Positions 22,101 through 32,644 of a DNA stretch of 60,000 bases are shown here, piece by piece (position 1 is the stretch's first letter; each line of letters begins with the position of its first letter). Where the stretch lies: contig NC_087070.1 in NCBI RefSeq assembly GCF_963678635.1, positions 51,320,514-51,380,513 on the forward strand, written 5' to 3'. The notes under the pieces were generated by a model. It did no database searches, was not told the DNA's origin, and saw only the letters and a list, made by a program, of their open reading frames with translations. The position numbers and the translations under genes are program-made. The stretch comes from Symsagittifera roscoffensis. Its lineage: Eukaryota > Xenacoelomorpha > Acoela > Convolutidae.

Positions 22101-25100
22101 GCGTTTCTGTTTTTAAAAAAAAAACTGTGATAACGGATCATGGCAACAAAAAAATTTTCGTACATCAATTTCGTGTTTTGATTACTGATTTAAATTAACC
22201 GGACAAAATGAATAAAAGTAGTAATTTATAACGCAGTTTTCTCAATTTGGGTCAAATTTATAAAAAATGTGAAGGAGAAACAACTTGATGCATTTTTCAG
22301 AACCAGTATAGACCAATTTATTTTAAAAACTTGGTTACAAAAATTGATCGTTTTTTCGAAGTTTCAGTCAAAAACATTTACTCCGCAATGAACTGTTCAA
22401 TTGCTAGCATAACGATATCAAAGAGAACCTCTTGTGTAAAATAACAATCTTTGAAAAGGGTAAAATGTCCAAAATCTTGAGCAAAACGTTTAAAAACCAT
22501 TTTCATTAAAAAATGAATTTTCATCAAAACAAAAGGCCCTTACAAGAAAAAAGGCCGTTACTTATATTTTTTGGCACTCACAAGAAAAAAAAGGTTTAGT
22601 CCAACAAAACTGAGAAAGTTATACACTTCTCATAATTTATTTGGTTTTATTCAAGGCTCTTTTGATAAAGTTGAGTTGAAAAAGCAAATAAACTGTTCGT
22701 TTTGGCGTAAATTTTGATTTAGAAAATTCCAAAAATGAGCGTTTCAAAATTAAAAATTTTGAACAAAAATGCTGATCCAACTGGCCTTTTAGTTCTGTTT
22801 TTGTCTAAAATCAACCAAATTTGACAAAGTGTTTTTCAAAATTTAAATATTTTTTGTCTAAAATCACCTCAATTTGAGAAAAACACGTCTGAAGATTCAA
22901 GTTTTCTAGTTTCGTCCGGATAAGTTAATCATGAAAATCAGCACTGTATCAACTCAGAGTCCAACCAAAAAAACTGAGGGAAGCTAGTTGGTTACAAAGA
23001 GGCAATCGAAATTTAGCCTTTCAAACTTGAGTTAACACGTGAGAGAAGAATAATCAACAAATTTTTTTTTTCAGATTTCTGTATTTTTCAAGAAATTTGA
23101 ACTTTTGAGTTTGAAAAAATGCGTCTTCAAAAACCTAAAAAAAACATTTCGAATCATTGACGGATTAAGCAGCCCAAATTTAGATAGTGGAATTCGATTT
23201 ATGTTGAGGGGGAAAAAGAGTCAATTACAGAGTATGCTGCAAATGAATGTGACACGCTCTTTCGGCCTCTTTACAGACAACATAATTTTTTTGGCCTGTC
23301 GACTGGATGTTGCTCAGGTAAAAACCATACACCTAACTCTTACAAGGACAGTTTTGGTTGATGTAAAAAAAGTATCGAAACAACCTTCAAAATTTATTAA
23401 ACCAAATGAAAATTTAAGTAAATAAACAGAAAAATACTGTCAAAATTGTTTCAAATTTATTTGGGATGAACTGAAACTTAGACTGAAGAACAAAGCAAGT
23501 GTTTTCCTTCATTTTTTATATTTTTTTGTGAAAAATGTGACAATCGTGAAATTTTCATAGCTATTTTCAAAAAACTTGAAAAACCTGCGGTGAAAAATGT
23601 GACAATCGTGAGATTTTCATAATTTTTTTCAAAAAACCTGCGGCAAAAATCTGAGTTTTTGATAATCATTCAACAAGTTTAAACTAATGTTTGCTTAAAA
23701 AAGTATACAAATTACGAATTTCACAATTTTTGTCGAGATTTTGACAGAAAACTCTCCTAATGATTTTCAAGGGTTTTTTGAAAATTATATTCGCTTCATA
23801 GGTCAATACACTGGTTATTATTTTCACGGCTACACTGAGGCAGCGATGACCCCAAAACAATATTTGGAAAAGTTAACAGATTATAGTTTGTACAATTTTA
23901 TTGTCCAGAATTCAATTTATCTCAATATATGAAACCCGTAGAATGCTTATATTAATTTGCATCTTTTTTAAAGATTAAGATCGATATGCTTGTCAATGAG
24001 TTATATTTTTTTTTCGTTACGTTATCAAACTAGGAAAAATATATTGACAACTCTCAACGAGAAAAAAAGCACTTCAGCACTTTTTGACTGAATCACTTCG
24101 TTTCGATTGCGTTTTAATAAGAAAAACTTGAGATTAAAACCGATTTAAATAGAATTTTATTCAGATAATATACTCTAAAGAAATTGATTTACGTTTGCCC
24201 ATTTATCGATTCAAGATAGATTAAATGGATTGTTGCAGAATAAGGAAATCCATCAAACTCTCAACAAAATTGATTAATGAAAACTATTTTTTGTTGTACT
24301 CTCCAATCTCAATTTTTGTACTCTCCAATCTCAATTAGAGCTACAGAGAACCAGAGTCACTCGAGGATAGTTTTTCACTGCAAACTATTGTGATGAGGGG
24401 AATCCTTTTTCAGTCTTGCAAAACTAAGGGCTCCCGCTGTAAGAAAATTAATTTTATAAAAACATTTCCCTTTGTCATTTTCCCTTATCAACGTTTTAGG
24501 CGTAAATATGTTTAACAGGTGACATATAAATGAAACAATGAACATAAAACAATTCAATTTTGGCGAGGAAAAATTACAGATTACTTATACCTAGAGTTTT
24601 TTTTTCCTCAAGCCAAAATTCAACACGAAAAGCAAATGAAAACCAAACTCTATAATTATATTTCCAGTTTTCTCTGTTCTCTGAAGAATAAGAAGAATAA
24701 GACAAGAAAATTTAGCCAAACTCCAAAAAAAGCTTTTGAAAAGTTTTTAGCGCCATCTTCTTAGGGCTAAAAATTCAAAGCTGTTTATGCGGAAAATTTT
24801 TTTAAAAATAACATTTTTTTGAATTTTCTTTGTTTTTTTTCTTTTTTTTTCGACTAAAGCCTGGTTGCCTATTTTACAATGCCCAATTTGACTCTTTTAC
24901 AATGATTGTCGAAAATGCCTAAAATCTCAGTTTTCGCCAGATCGTTTTTTTCAGACGATTCGCGAAAAAAAAACAACACTAATTTGAAATAAAAACATGG
25001 AAAAGCATTTTATGTAATTTCTAAGGTTATGATTGGAACATTCTGTGCTAATTGCACAGCCACCGAATATTCTTGTGTAAATTTTCTTTTCATCGCAATG

Positions 25101-26358
25101 CTCTGCTCTCGAAACGTTATGCCTTAGATCCTAAGAACCTAGGATCCGTTATCATGAGTGTGATCAAGTTTTAACTTAGAGATTGACAATGTGGTGTCTT
25201 TGATTCCGACTATGTTTCGTCCTTGTGATTGACTCTGCGTTTAACCTCCGGCTTCAATTTTGTTTAATTGTTTGGGATTTTTTAAATAATTTTCTTTATT
25301 TCTACTATTATGGACAATAAATTTGCTACTTACAAAAAGATGAAAACAAAGTTCTCAACCTTATTTGGTCTTCCTACAGCCACAGATGTAAAGCTAATGT
25401 CATTACTATTCTTGGTTTTGGGACCGGTGCTTTCAAAAGGGGCGAAACTCAACAAAAATTAGATATCAGAGAATATTACGTAACGAGGCCGGTGTCTCTC
25501 ATGCCAGAATGAACAAAGCTTTAAACTATAAAATCATCCAATCAAAACTAATTAGTAAAAAAATAGAAACTGGGCGTGAGAATCAGTCGGTTTTGGCATT
25601 TTAAAGAACGTTGATTGGTTAAAAAATTCGCCCATTCGGTGCTTCTGTCATGAGAATAGCCCCTGTAGGATTTAGACAAACACAAATCGGTAATGTAAAG
25701 ATTTAAAGCAGTCATAAACGAAGTTCTTCGAAAAAATTTGGATAGCTAAATTGCGATTTTTCGGCGCGTGTCTCTGAAAATTACAAAACTTTAATGCCAA
25801 ATGCAGGTTGTGAAAATTGTTAGGATTCGTCAGCTAAAATTAGATGTCGCTTAAAAGTATCAAAGGTGAACCTTTTAGGTGGTGAGGGGTTTGAATCTCC
25901 AAGAGTGAGGGAACGTACCCACTACCCCCCCCCCCCCTCTCGAACCCGTTGCCTTTTGAAGTTCAGATGGGCCAAAAAATAAAAATTATTGGCAAAAAGA
26001 TCCCATATCACCACCTCTTTAACCATAGATCGTTGTCATTCAAACATCGGAAACATTTTCATAAATAGAAAAATTATTCGCTCTGGCGACTGAATGAGTT
26101 TGGCATCCTTACAGAAATCATCATCAAGATATATTCCAAGACGAAATGGTTGGCGCGCCCTACATTTTAAAGGTTGGCCAGAGTTGGACGCCAAGGATCC
26201 CTTACGAAAACCCGGAACACTTCATCACTTTTAGATGGTTCAAGAAGAACATTATTTGTGCAGACCAACCATGGATTTGTGGTTTAGATAAAAGAAAAAC
26301 TACCTGGTGGGAGTATTTATTTGGAAGAGAAACACCAAAATTTGACTACCCAGGCTGA
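19185..26358 (+). CDS. Six-exon gene for a predicted secreted protein of unknown family
   Basis: I built this model by matching segments to the intronless paralogue at 40898-41683. Exons: 19185-19369, 20826-20892, 23188-23317, 23802-23885, 25340-25426, 26099-26358. Every intron is GT...AG and the total is exactly 271 codons including the stop. Exon 1 encodes a signal peptide (MNFVIFSPVFVILGMFVKC) and SISFLIP. Exon 2 has a GIKAATF-like strand, exon 3 FRPLYRQHNFF and the CC pair, exon 4 EYLEKLTDY-like (here QYLEKLTDY), exon 5 KANVITILGFG, exon 6 NHH, GAPY, IPYENP and FRWFKKNIICADQPWIC. The junctions 3/4, 4/5 and 5/6 restore conserved residues in phase. The 2/3 junction and the 5/6 acceptor have weak splice signals. 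About five mature cysteines are shared with the paralogue, suggesting disulfides. Function unknown. It could also be a recently dead copy. Confidence 0.65.
19400..20825. other. Intron 1 of the six-exon gene
   Basis: AT-rich. It carries the TTTCGTGGTTTAGAATG repeat segment at about 19490 and inverted motifs of the type GCTTGTCATACAATTT (19590-19665) against AAATTGTAAGACAAGC (20060-20085). The latter may be ends of an eroded ~500 bp TIR element. Confidence 0.4.
21132..21250 (-). repeat. Hairpin-ended repeat, 3' fragment
   Basis: GACTTTCGAAGAAGGTTACGG, AATATTTGTACTCGGGG and CTCCAGACAAA match the reverse complement of the family 3' end. The rest of the copy is gone. Confidence 0.65.
21253..22182 (+). 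repeat. Segmental repeat A (inverted partner at 42698-43603)
   Basis: About 0.9 kb aligns by eye with the reverse complement of 42698-43603, from a shared ACCAACTTTCGAAAA edge to the Tc1-like element. The ORF at 21320-21592 and its counterpart at 43307-43522 (shared TDNDQTYHSYHQFTA-like segment) lie inside. The differences between copies do not favour synonymous positions, so I do not treat the ORF as a gene. Confidence 0.75.
21745..21885 (+). repeat. SINE-like segment inside segmental repeat A
   Basis: GTTGTGGCAAAGATAGTGG, then CTTCAAGTCTAGCTCAACC and TGGCCAATTTATTAAAGCAAG align with the SINE at 26806-26965. The tRNA-like head is too diverged to be read. Confidence 0.5.
22184..22946. mobile_element. 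Tc1/mariner-like foldback element (non-autonomous)
   Basis: The ends are ACTGATTTAAATTAACCGG at the left and the reverse complement of CAGTGCTGATTTT..TTATCCGGAC at the right, followed by TA. Both share the family TIR with 27433-28157. No transposase frame is present. It lies next to segmental repeat A, and its counterpart lies beside segmental repeat B at 42227-42694. Confidence 0.7.
23528..23645. repeat. Tandem duplication of about 67 bp
   Basis: TGAAAAATGTGACAATCGTG followed by A/GATTTTCATA and a CAAAAAAC..CCTGCGG end occurs twice in succession inside intron 3 of the six-exon gene. Confidence 0.85.
23886..25339. other. Intron 4 of the six-exon gene
   Basis: AT-rich, no coding segment recognised. 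GTACTCTCCAATCTCAATT is tandemly duplicated at 24296-24337. Confidence 0.45.
25427..26098. other. Intron 5 of the six-exon gene
   Basis: Contains a poly-C run at about 25924-25938 and no recognisable repeat or ORF. Its 5' donor (CCG|GTGCTT) is weak, but using it gives an exon 5/6 join of exactly the same length as the intronless paralogue. Confidence 0.45.
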
Positions 26359-26805
26359 GAATATTTGACACACTCAACAAGATTTTTTCATAATCGAATG
26401 TTTTGTTATTTGATTACAGCGTTCTGCCTCAATCTATTCAAAAATAACCATGAAACCATAATAATTGTTTACCCTTGAGATTCTGATGATACTTTACCTA
26501 AAGATTTACAAACTTTCACTTAAATGTCTCAATATCAGAACTTAAAAGCAATTTTTCCGTGGATGGGCTTAGAAGTCTGGAATTGTGTTGAAAAATAAGC
26601 TCTTTTTTGAATATTAGACCAATCAATCCTAAAGTTTTGTAAAAAACTTTTTTGGCGCCGCTATTTATTGCCCTGAATGAGAACAAGGACAAGAGAACGC
26701 TTCAACTGAAGCGCCCCAATTACTAAAATCCTGTTGCTTTTTCCCAAAAACGCCCAGGGTACGTACGGCCATTTTTGGCCTACGAGTACCTAATAACGTT
26801 TGATT

Positions 26806-26965
26806 TTAGCTTAGTTGTAGCACAATCACTTTGAGATAGGCAGATCGGGTATTTGATTCCCTGCTGTGGCAACGATAGTGTCAGAACGAGTTCTCAACTA
26901 AGCTCTAGTTTCAGGTCTATCACAGACTGGCCAATTTCGGCTGCAATAATGGTACCACGTGAAAC
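26806..26965 (+). repeat. tRNA-derived SINE
   Basis: TAGCTTAGTTGTAGCACAAT resembles a tRNA A box and GATCGGGTATTTGATTCCC a B box, spaced as in a tRNA gene but without a foldable acceptor stem. The unrelated tail is CTGTGGCAACGATAGTG...TGGCCAATTTCGGCTGCAA...GGTACCACGTGAAA. Tail pieces recur at 21745, 42143-42215, about 42990-43110 (minus) and 44325-44470. Confidence 0.65.
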
Positions 26966-27432
26966 TTCTAGACGCCAAAAACGACCTAGAGTTGCAAAAA
27001 AGAGCTTTGTCTAGAATAACTCAGGCTAGAATGTGGGGAAATGTAGGTTTTTATCAAATTTATAGGAACATCACCTTAAATTTTGAAAATAAATTAGACC
27101 TTCATGCTAAAAATAGCTCGATGTGGTTATCTGAAGTCTTGCGTTTTGCATTTTTATCGGTGTTTTCTTTTACATTGAAAGAGGAGGCCTTGAAGTAGTT
27201 TTTAAAAAGATGTCTCGCAAAAAATCAACATTATGCTCTTTTGACACTTCAAAAGCAATTTTGAAAACTTGGTTGCAATTTTTACGCCATTTCACTGTCT
27301 CAAGGTCAGAAACTACAGAAATTTGAGACGTCGGTTGAATAATTTTGTTAAAATATTAATTTATAATACAAACGGTCTATTTGATAGACCTTCTGCGATT
27401 CGCAGTGACGTCAATTTTCATTGTCATTCTTA

Positions 27433-28157
27433 CAGTACTGATTTAAATTAACCGGACAAAACGCGTTAAACTTGAAATTTAAAACGCATTTTTCTCGAAT
27501 TGGGTTGAGTTTAGGTGAAAACTTATGAAGACAAAATTCGCTTAAAATTTTAGCAGAATTAATATGGTGTAATTTGTGTTGCGAAATTCGGGCCTGAAAT
27601 TTTACCCCAAAAATGGGTCATTTTGGCTTTTCTTTGTTAATCAAAATTTACGCCAAAAATACCCAGTCGATCACAGACATAATTATATCAAAGTGAGCCT
27701 ATTACGTAGCCCAACAAACTTTAAGAAAGGTATGATCTCCAGAAAAAAAATTGCAAATTGTTTAAAAAACTGTTTTTAAATAAAAAGTTGGTTTTTTATA
27801 TAGTAAAACGACCTTTTTTGTCTATCAAGCAAAAATAAATTAACCATACAATATTTTGGAGATTATACCCTTCTGAAAGTTTGTTGGGCTGCGTAAGTGG
27901 CTCACTTTGTTATAATTATGTCGACTGGGTATTTTGGCGTAAACTTTGATTAATTAGGAAAAGCCAAAATGACCAATTTTTGGGGTAAAATTTTGGGCCC
28001 GAATTTCGCAACACAAATTACACCATATCAATTCTGCTAAAATTTTAAGCAAGTTTTGTCATCATAAATTTTCACCTAAATTCAACCCAATTTGAGAAAA
28101 ACGGGTTTTAAATTTCAAGTTTAACGCGTTTTGTCCGGTTAATTTAAAGCAGCACTG
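27433..28157. mobile_element. Tc1/mariner-like foldback element, complete
   Basis: It is flanked by TA on both sides (27431-27432 and 28158-28159). The ends are CAGTACTGATTTAAATTAAC and, inverted, CAGTGCTGCTTTAAATTAAC, and the inverted similarity continues inward for some 340 bp per arm, leaving a centre of roughly 100 bp. CAGT termini with a TA target site are characteristic of the Tc1/mariner superfamily. There is no transposase ORF; short ORFs such as 27576-27779 lie within the arm. The transcript would fold into a long hairpin. Confidence 0.88.
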
Positions 28158-28480
28158 TAGCTATGAAAAAATTAAAAGTAAGTGAAAGAAAACAATTTTA
28201 ATTCCAAGTGAATCAAAATATTGGAATTGAATTTTCAAAATGTTCGAAAGGTGATACAACATTGTTAGGTCGAACACTGTCGATCATGTTTTTTTGGCCA
28301 AATTGATCGAAACAACCATTTCCAGATGGGTAAATTGATTTACATAAAAAATTCATACGGCCTTAGGCTGGTACAAATATATTGTACAAAAAACTTTAAC
28401 TGTAACTTTAAGTAACTTAGGATAAATGATTTACTTTAATGACTGAATTTAAACACCTCGACGCGGAGTGTTAGACTGAC

Positions 28481-28717
28481 CTTGAGAATGACCATAGCGA
28501 GAGATGAGTTGCTCCACTCCTGGTATAATAGGTCAAAGTACATAGCAACTGTCTCTTTGATGTATGGATCACAGCTGTCACAGCCCCCGTCCAAATGCAC
28601 CCCTCCTGCCCCAGGTCCCCCCACTTCTGGCGCACTTGTCCTTCTAGCAGCCCCACCCACTGCCCCTCCCCCGCCCCCCTCGGGCCTCATAAGCTCATCT
28701 GTCTGTTTGAAGATGTT
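28481..28717 (-). CDS. Internal exon, Gly-rich linker plus folded segment, unknown protein
   Basis: On the minus strand, CCGTGTTTTTGTAG (acceptor) precedes and AAG|GTCAGT (donor) follows exactly 79 codons in phase 0/0. The peptide starts NIFKQTDELMRPE, passes through a Gly/Ala/Pro-rich low-complexity stretch, and ends CDSCDPYIKETVAMYFDLL..EWSNSSLAMVILK. The exon is far more GC-rich than its neighbourhood, and the opposite-strand ORFs are Pro/Ser shadows of it. It joins in phase to the coiled-coil exon at 36135-36300, which lies upstream on the minus strand. I do not recognise the protein. Confidence 0.65.
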
Positions 28718-28875
28718 CTACAAAAACACGGGAACCGAATAAATAAAAAAGTCATTCTGGAGTCTTCAAAAAAGTGCATTTAAAGTCTTCTTTCATGATA
28801 GCTAATCGAAGGAAAAGTTGAAGAGTTGGATTTATTTGCTATGTAACGTTACAATGACATTTTTTACCGTTGTAG

Positions 28876-28982
28876 AATTGGAGATACTCTATATAAGATA
28901 TCCTTGCAAGCCAGAACTGGAAACATTTCAGAAACTTTTTCAGGAAATCCAGCCAAAACAACATTTTTACCAAAAAACTCAA
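28876..28982 (+). CDS. Candidate internal exon, unknown protein
   Basis: A pyrimidine-rich acceptor (TTTTTTACCGTTGTAG) and a consensus donor (CAA|GTGAGT) bound 107 nt (2 nt plus 35 codons). The peptide is LEILYIRYPCKPELETF and continues with a Gln/Lys-rich stretch. The continuation downstream to 29165 in the same frame is Phe/Lys-rich and unlikely to be coding. I cannot link it to another exon. It is on the opposite strand to the neighbouring exon at 28481-28717, so it would belong to a different gene. Confidence 0.3.
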
Positions 28983-28999
28983 GTGAGTGATAAAAACTT

Positions 29000-30060
29000 T
29001 CAAACCAAAGTTCACTTCAGACATTGTAACCTTATCTGTGCTGTAAAAAAATCAGATACTTACTATTTTTCGGTCTGTTTGTTGTTTAGTTTTACAAATT
29101 TAAAAAAAAAAAACGTCCAGTCCTTTTTTATCTCTATCTCTATTTGCTTTCTAAAATCAGTGTAAAACGGTTACTCCGCACGCAATGACCAGTGTTGTTG
29201 TCCAGATTTGGGTTTTTATGAGAAAAAAATATATAAAAATCTCAGGTGGCAAATCATCCATGTGACTATTTTAAAACATTGGTTTCGAATCATCTTTTTT
29301 AAAAAAATTAAGGCAGAAAGTTTTTTTTGCTTGACGCACACTTTTAATGGTTTTCTTTCTGGATGGTTTAATTTTTTTTTATTTCAAGCCAAAAACACGT
29401 ACTCTTTCGTAGGTATTTAAAAAATTTAGGTATATAAAATTTTGAGATATTTTGTTTTCGCAATGAGTAAGAACCGATCATTTTACAAACAAAGTCCATA
29501 TCGAATAACTCTATGTAAATTTTGCTAGCAAAAACTTCTTTATTGCAGACGGTCGATTAATACAAATGAAAAAATATCTGTAGTAAAATTTCATTTTTGT
29601 GATTTGTTTTGTGTCATATCTTTGAGAAAATACGAAGCAGTCTAGATTCTTTTGTATTTGAACTCAATTTTACTGTTTTCCGTGATTTCAAATAGTTGAA
29701 AATATAGAAGTTGCATTTTCGGCCTCCAGATGAAAGAATTTATAGTTCTAACTTTAAGTCGAGTTTTCGAACTTAAAATATTTAGAAACTTTTGAAACAC
29801 TAAGTTTTACGAAATAAAAATATTATTATGTACATCTATTATTATTGAATGATGTTTTATTAAAATTGTAAAAAGTCGTTTTCAGCGTCTTTTTTAAAAA
29901 AAGAGCAAAAGATTGGGTAAAATCCTGCTGAGTCGTACTTAATGTAATTTTAAATGGAATGCTTTAAAGCCGAAAAATAGGTACAGGCATAAGGTTATAG
30001 TTATCTAGAAAAATGGGTATAGGCACTATAACAAAAGATATTTGAAAAAGTGAAAACACT
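29000..30060. other. AT-rich DNA, no gene seen
   Basis: Only low-complexity ORFs (for example Phe/Lys-rich at 29208-29420). No repeat ends recognised. Confidence 0.4.
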
Positions 30061-30064
30061 AACA

Positions 30065-30928
30065 TAGTCGATCAAGGGAGGTTTTTGTGCCAGATCTTGT
30101 CAAATCTTGCCAAAAGGTTCAATTTTTTAAAAGACGATGCATCTCTTTAAAAGATCTTGCAAGATTTCTGCAAGGTAATCTCCTCTAAAAACAATCTTTT
30201 AAAATATGATTTTTTTGAAAAAAAAAATTTTGACACGCTAAGTCAACTTATAGTGTTTGTCTGGGAAGTGTAGTGGCAACATTTAAATACTTACACAGAT
30301 CAACAAAAGAGAAAAAAATTATAACCGCAAAATATATTGACATAATTGTTTATCGTACTTATGCGAACGCAACATGCAAAATATCTCAAGTTAATTAACT
30401 CTATTAATTAAGTTTTGACATAAAAAACGAAAAAAAATTATTCCTAAAAAAATACGAAAGGGGAAAATGAGCATGTAAATGAGCAAAATCGAGATTTTTA
30501 ACAAATTTTTCAAACTAAATATTTTCTTTGAGCTTAGGTTCAGAGTTTTTTGTAACAGTAAGCGAATTTGATCTCCCTTGTGTTTTTCTGGCGCTGAAAG
30601 TAAACTTTATATGAAATTTTTCATCATTGCGCGTCCAAATTCTGCATTTTGTGAATTGAAAGCGGATTCCGCAACAAGGCCATTCCCTTTGTTGTTCTTT
30701 CGTTCATTCGTTTTCTTTGATAGTTCCGACAGAAATTTAACATGTTCAAAGAATTGTCTCTGGAAACCATGAACATACAGGCACGAAATTCTGCGCTTAT
30801 CCAGTGCACAGTTTGGCTTTGTAATGATAGTAGGTTATCTTGCAAGATCTTGAATGAATCTTGCAAGATTCTTGCAAGATAGGCTCAATTTTGCAAGATC
30901 TTGCAAGATAACCTTCCTTGATCGACTA
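30065..30928. mobile_element. TIR element with ATCTTGCAAGAT palindromes
   Basis: TAGTCGATCAAGGGAGGTT at the left is mirrored by AACCTTCCTTGATCGACTA at the right. Inside both ends are several copies of the palindrome ATCTTGCAAGAT (30100-30175 and 30835-30912). The interior (30200-30820) has no transposase-like frame; ORFs on both strands at 30.58-30.87 kb overlap each other and are unconvincing. The flanks both carry ATGGGTATAGG followed by a similar A/T stretch, which may be a pre-existing tandem repeat. Confidence 0.7.
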
Positions 30929-31004
30929 AGATGGGTATAGGTATTATAATTAAAAGTACTAAGAAATTCTCTTAAATCCAGAAGGTCCAGGGCAGTCTCT
31001 GCAA

Positions 31005-31115
31005 GATATTGACATGGTCGTTACCCTGGCCAGGGTTGTCTCCAGAGAATGCTGCAGTGATCGCTCCACGGATGGATTTTCATTGTTAGGTAACCCAACC
31101 CGGGTAACAATTTTT
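31005..31115. repeat. Interspersed GC-richer segment, copy 1
   Basis: TCCAGGGCAGTCTC..CATGGTCGTTACCCTGGCCAGG..GCTCCACGGATGGATTTTC..GGTAACCCAACCCGGG aligns by eye with 37925-38030. On the minus strand it has an open exon-like frame (ENPSVERSLQHSLETTLAR before a possible donor), but the second copy suggests a repeat rather than a host exon. Confidence 0.5.
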
Positions 31116-31239
31116 CTCAGCAGGGGGATGAAATGCACACCAAAATGCGAACTTATTTGTGCTCAGTGTAGCTAATTGCTTACCCGTACCCTGCGGATTT
31201 TCTATAGGAGATCAAAAATTCTTTATTTCTTATACAAGT

Positions 31240-32610
31240 TGATTTTCAGATCTGAAACTCCTTATTGCAGTTGTTGATAAGAATTTGAAAATTTCAGATC
31301 TGAATTTTTAGATTGAAGGATTAGAGACTTTGCTGAGCACCTTCTAATAGCTGACAGAAGCTATAGGGAACAAAATTACAAAAAATAGCAAAAAAATCAG
31401 TCAACACTATTGATTTTTTCAGATCTGAAATAATCAAGAAAATCAAAATTTCAGACCTGAAATTAGATCTGAAATAGATTTTTTTTCAGAGCTAAAATAA
31501 CGAAGAACAAAATCTTAAATTTTATCTGAAATAACCCATTCTTAAAGTATCCAAGCGTTATTTTAACATTACAGCCCGTACGCAGCAGACATTCTATGTA
31601 AGATTTGAAATTCTTTACTTCTTTCATAAGTGGATTCTCAGAAAAACGTCATTACAGATCTTGATAAGAATTTGAATATTTCAGATCTGAAATTTGGATC
31701 TGAAATAGAATTTTTCAGATCTGAACTAACCTTGAAAAATATAAGTAGATCTGTTATTTTAAAAGAGAAACCCTTTGTTGAATTATAATATAAGCAGCTG
31801 AAAAAAACTATCAAATTTTCATGTTTTGCTGGTTTTGCAAAATTTATTAGTATTTAAATTAGTTAACAGAAAAAACTTCCGAATAATAAAACAAATTTTT
31901 TTAAACCAAATTTCAGTTCGACTGTTTTAAAAAGTTCTGAAAGATTATTAGAACATCGATCCAACTTTTTTTTCATAAGCTAGTTATGCGTTTCCGATGT
32001 TTATCTCATGCTTTGAGAAACATTTTTCAGCAATATCTGATTGAAGACTTTACTGAGTAACTGCTAGAGCTAGCAGAAGCTATGATAAACAGAAAAATAG
32101 CAGAAAAATATGTGTGAATCATTGGTTTTCCAGATCTGAAATAACCAAGAACAACAAAATCAGATCTCAAATGGGATCTAAATTCTAAATTCAATACTAA
32201 CAAATTTTTGGGTCTAAAATTACCAAAAAAAAACACAAATTTTTAGAAGTGAAATAATCCAGTCTTAATTTATCCAAGCCTTATTTTAACGTTTTACTAC
32301 CCTATTTCAGATCTGAATCTATAACTATACCCAGTAAATTTTCTAATAAAGACCTGAAATAATTCTTTTCACATTTAAAATAGAATGTGAAATACTTAAA
32401 TAACGCTTGGATAATTTAAGGTTGGGCTATTTCAAATCTAATTTCAGATCTAAAATTTTGTTTTTGTTTGTTATTCCAGATCTGAAAAAATCTATTTCAG
32501 ATTTAATTTCAGATCTATAAAAAACTATGTCAGATTGGAATTTTATCGGCTACTTCACATCTGAAAAAAAATTACTTCAGATTTATAATCTGATGTGAAT
32601 TTATTTTGGC
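31240..32610. repeat. Field of TTTCAGATCTGAAA palindromes
   Basis: The 14-bp palindrome TTTCAGATCTGAAA or close variants (CAGATCTGAA, GGATCTGAAAT, CAGACCTGAAAT) occurs well over a dozen times without a fixed period. TTATTTTAACGTTTTACTACCC-type and TTATCCAAGC-type stretches also recur. There is no ORF of note, and the one at 32027-32236 is a by-product. Isolated copies persist to 33690. Confidence 0.8.
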
Positions 32611-32644
32611 TTTTTGTAATTTCAAAAATTCCCACATCTGACCT

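Larger units (their letters stand above)
20893..23187. other. Intron 2 of the six-exon gene, filled with repeats
   Basis: It holds a 3' fragment of the hairpin-ended repeat, a segment duplicated in inverted orientation at 42.7-43.6 kb, a SINE-like stretch and a Tc1-like foldback element, each listed separately. A minus-strand ORF at 20897-21118 is unexplained. Confidence 0.5.

Noticed and set aside
28482-28783. Plus-strand Pro/Ser-rich ORFs
   Set aside because: Antisense shadows of the better supported minus-strand exon, which has matched splice sites and phase.
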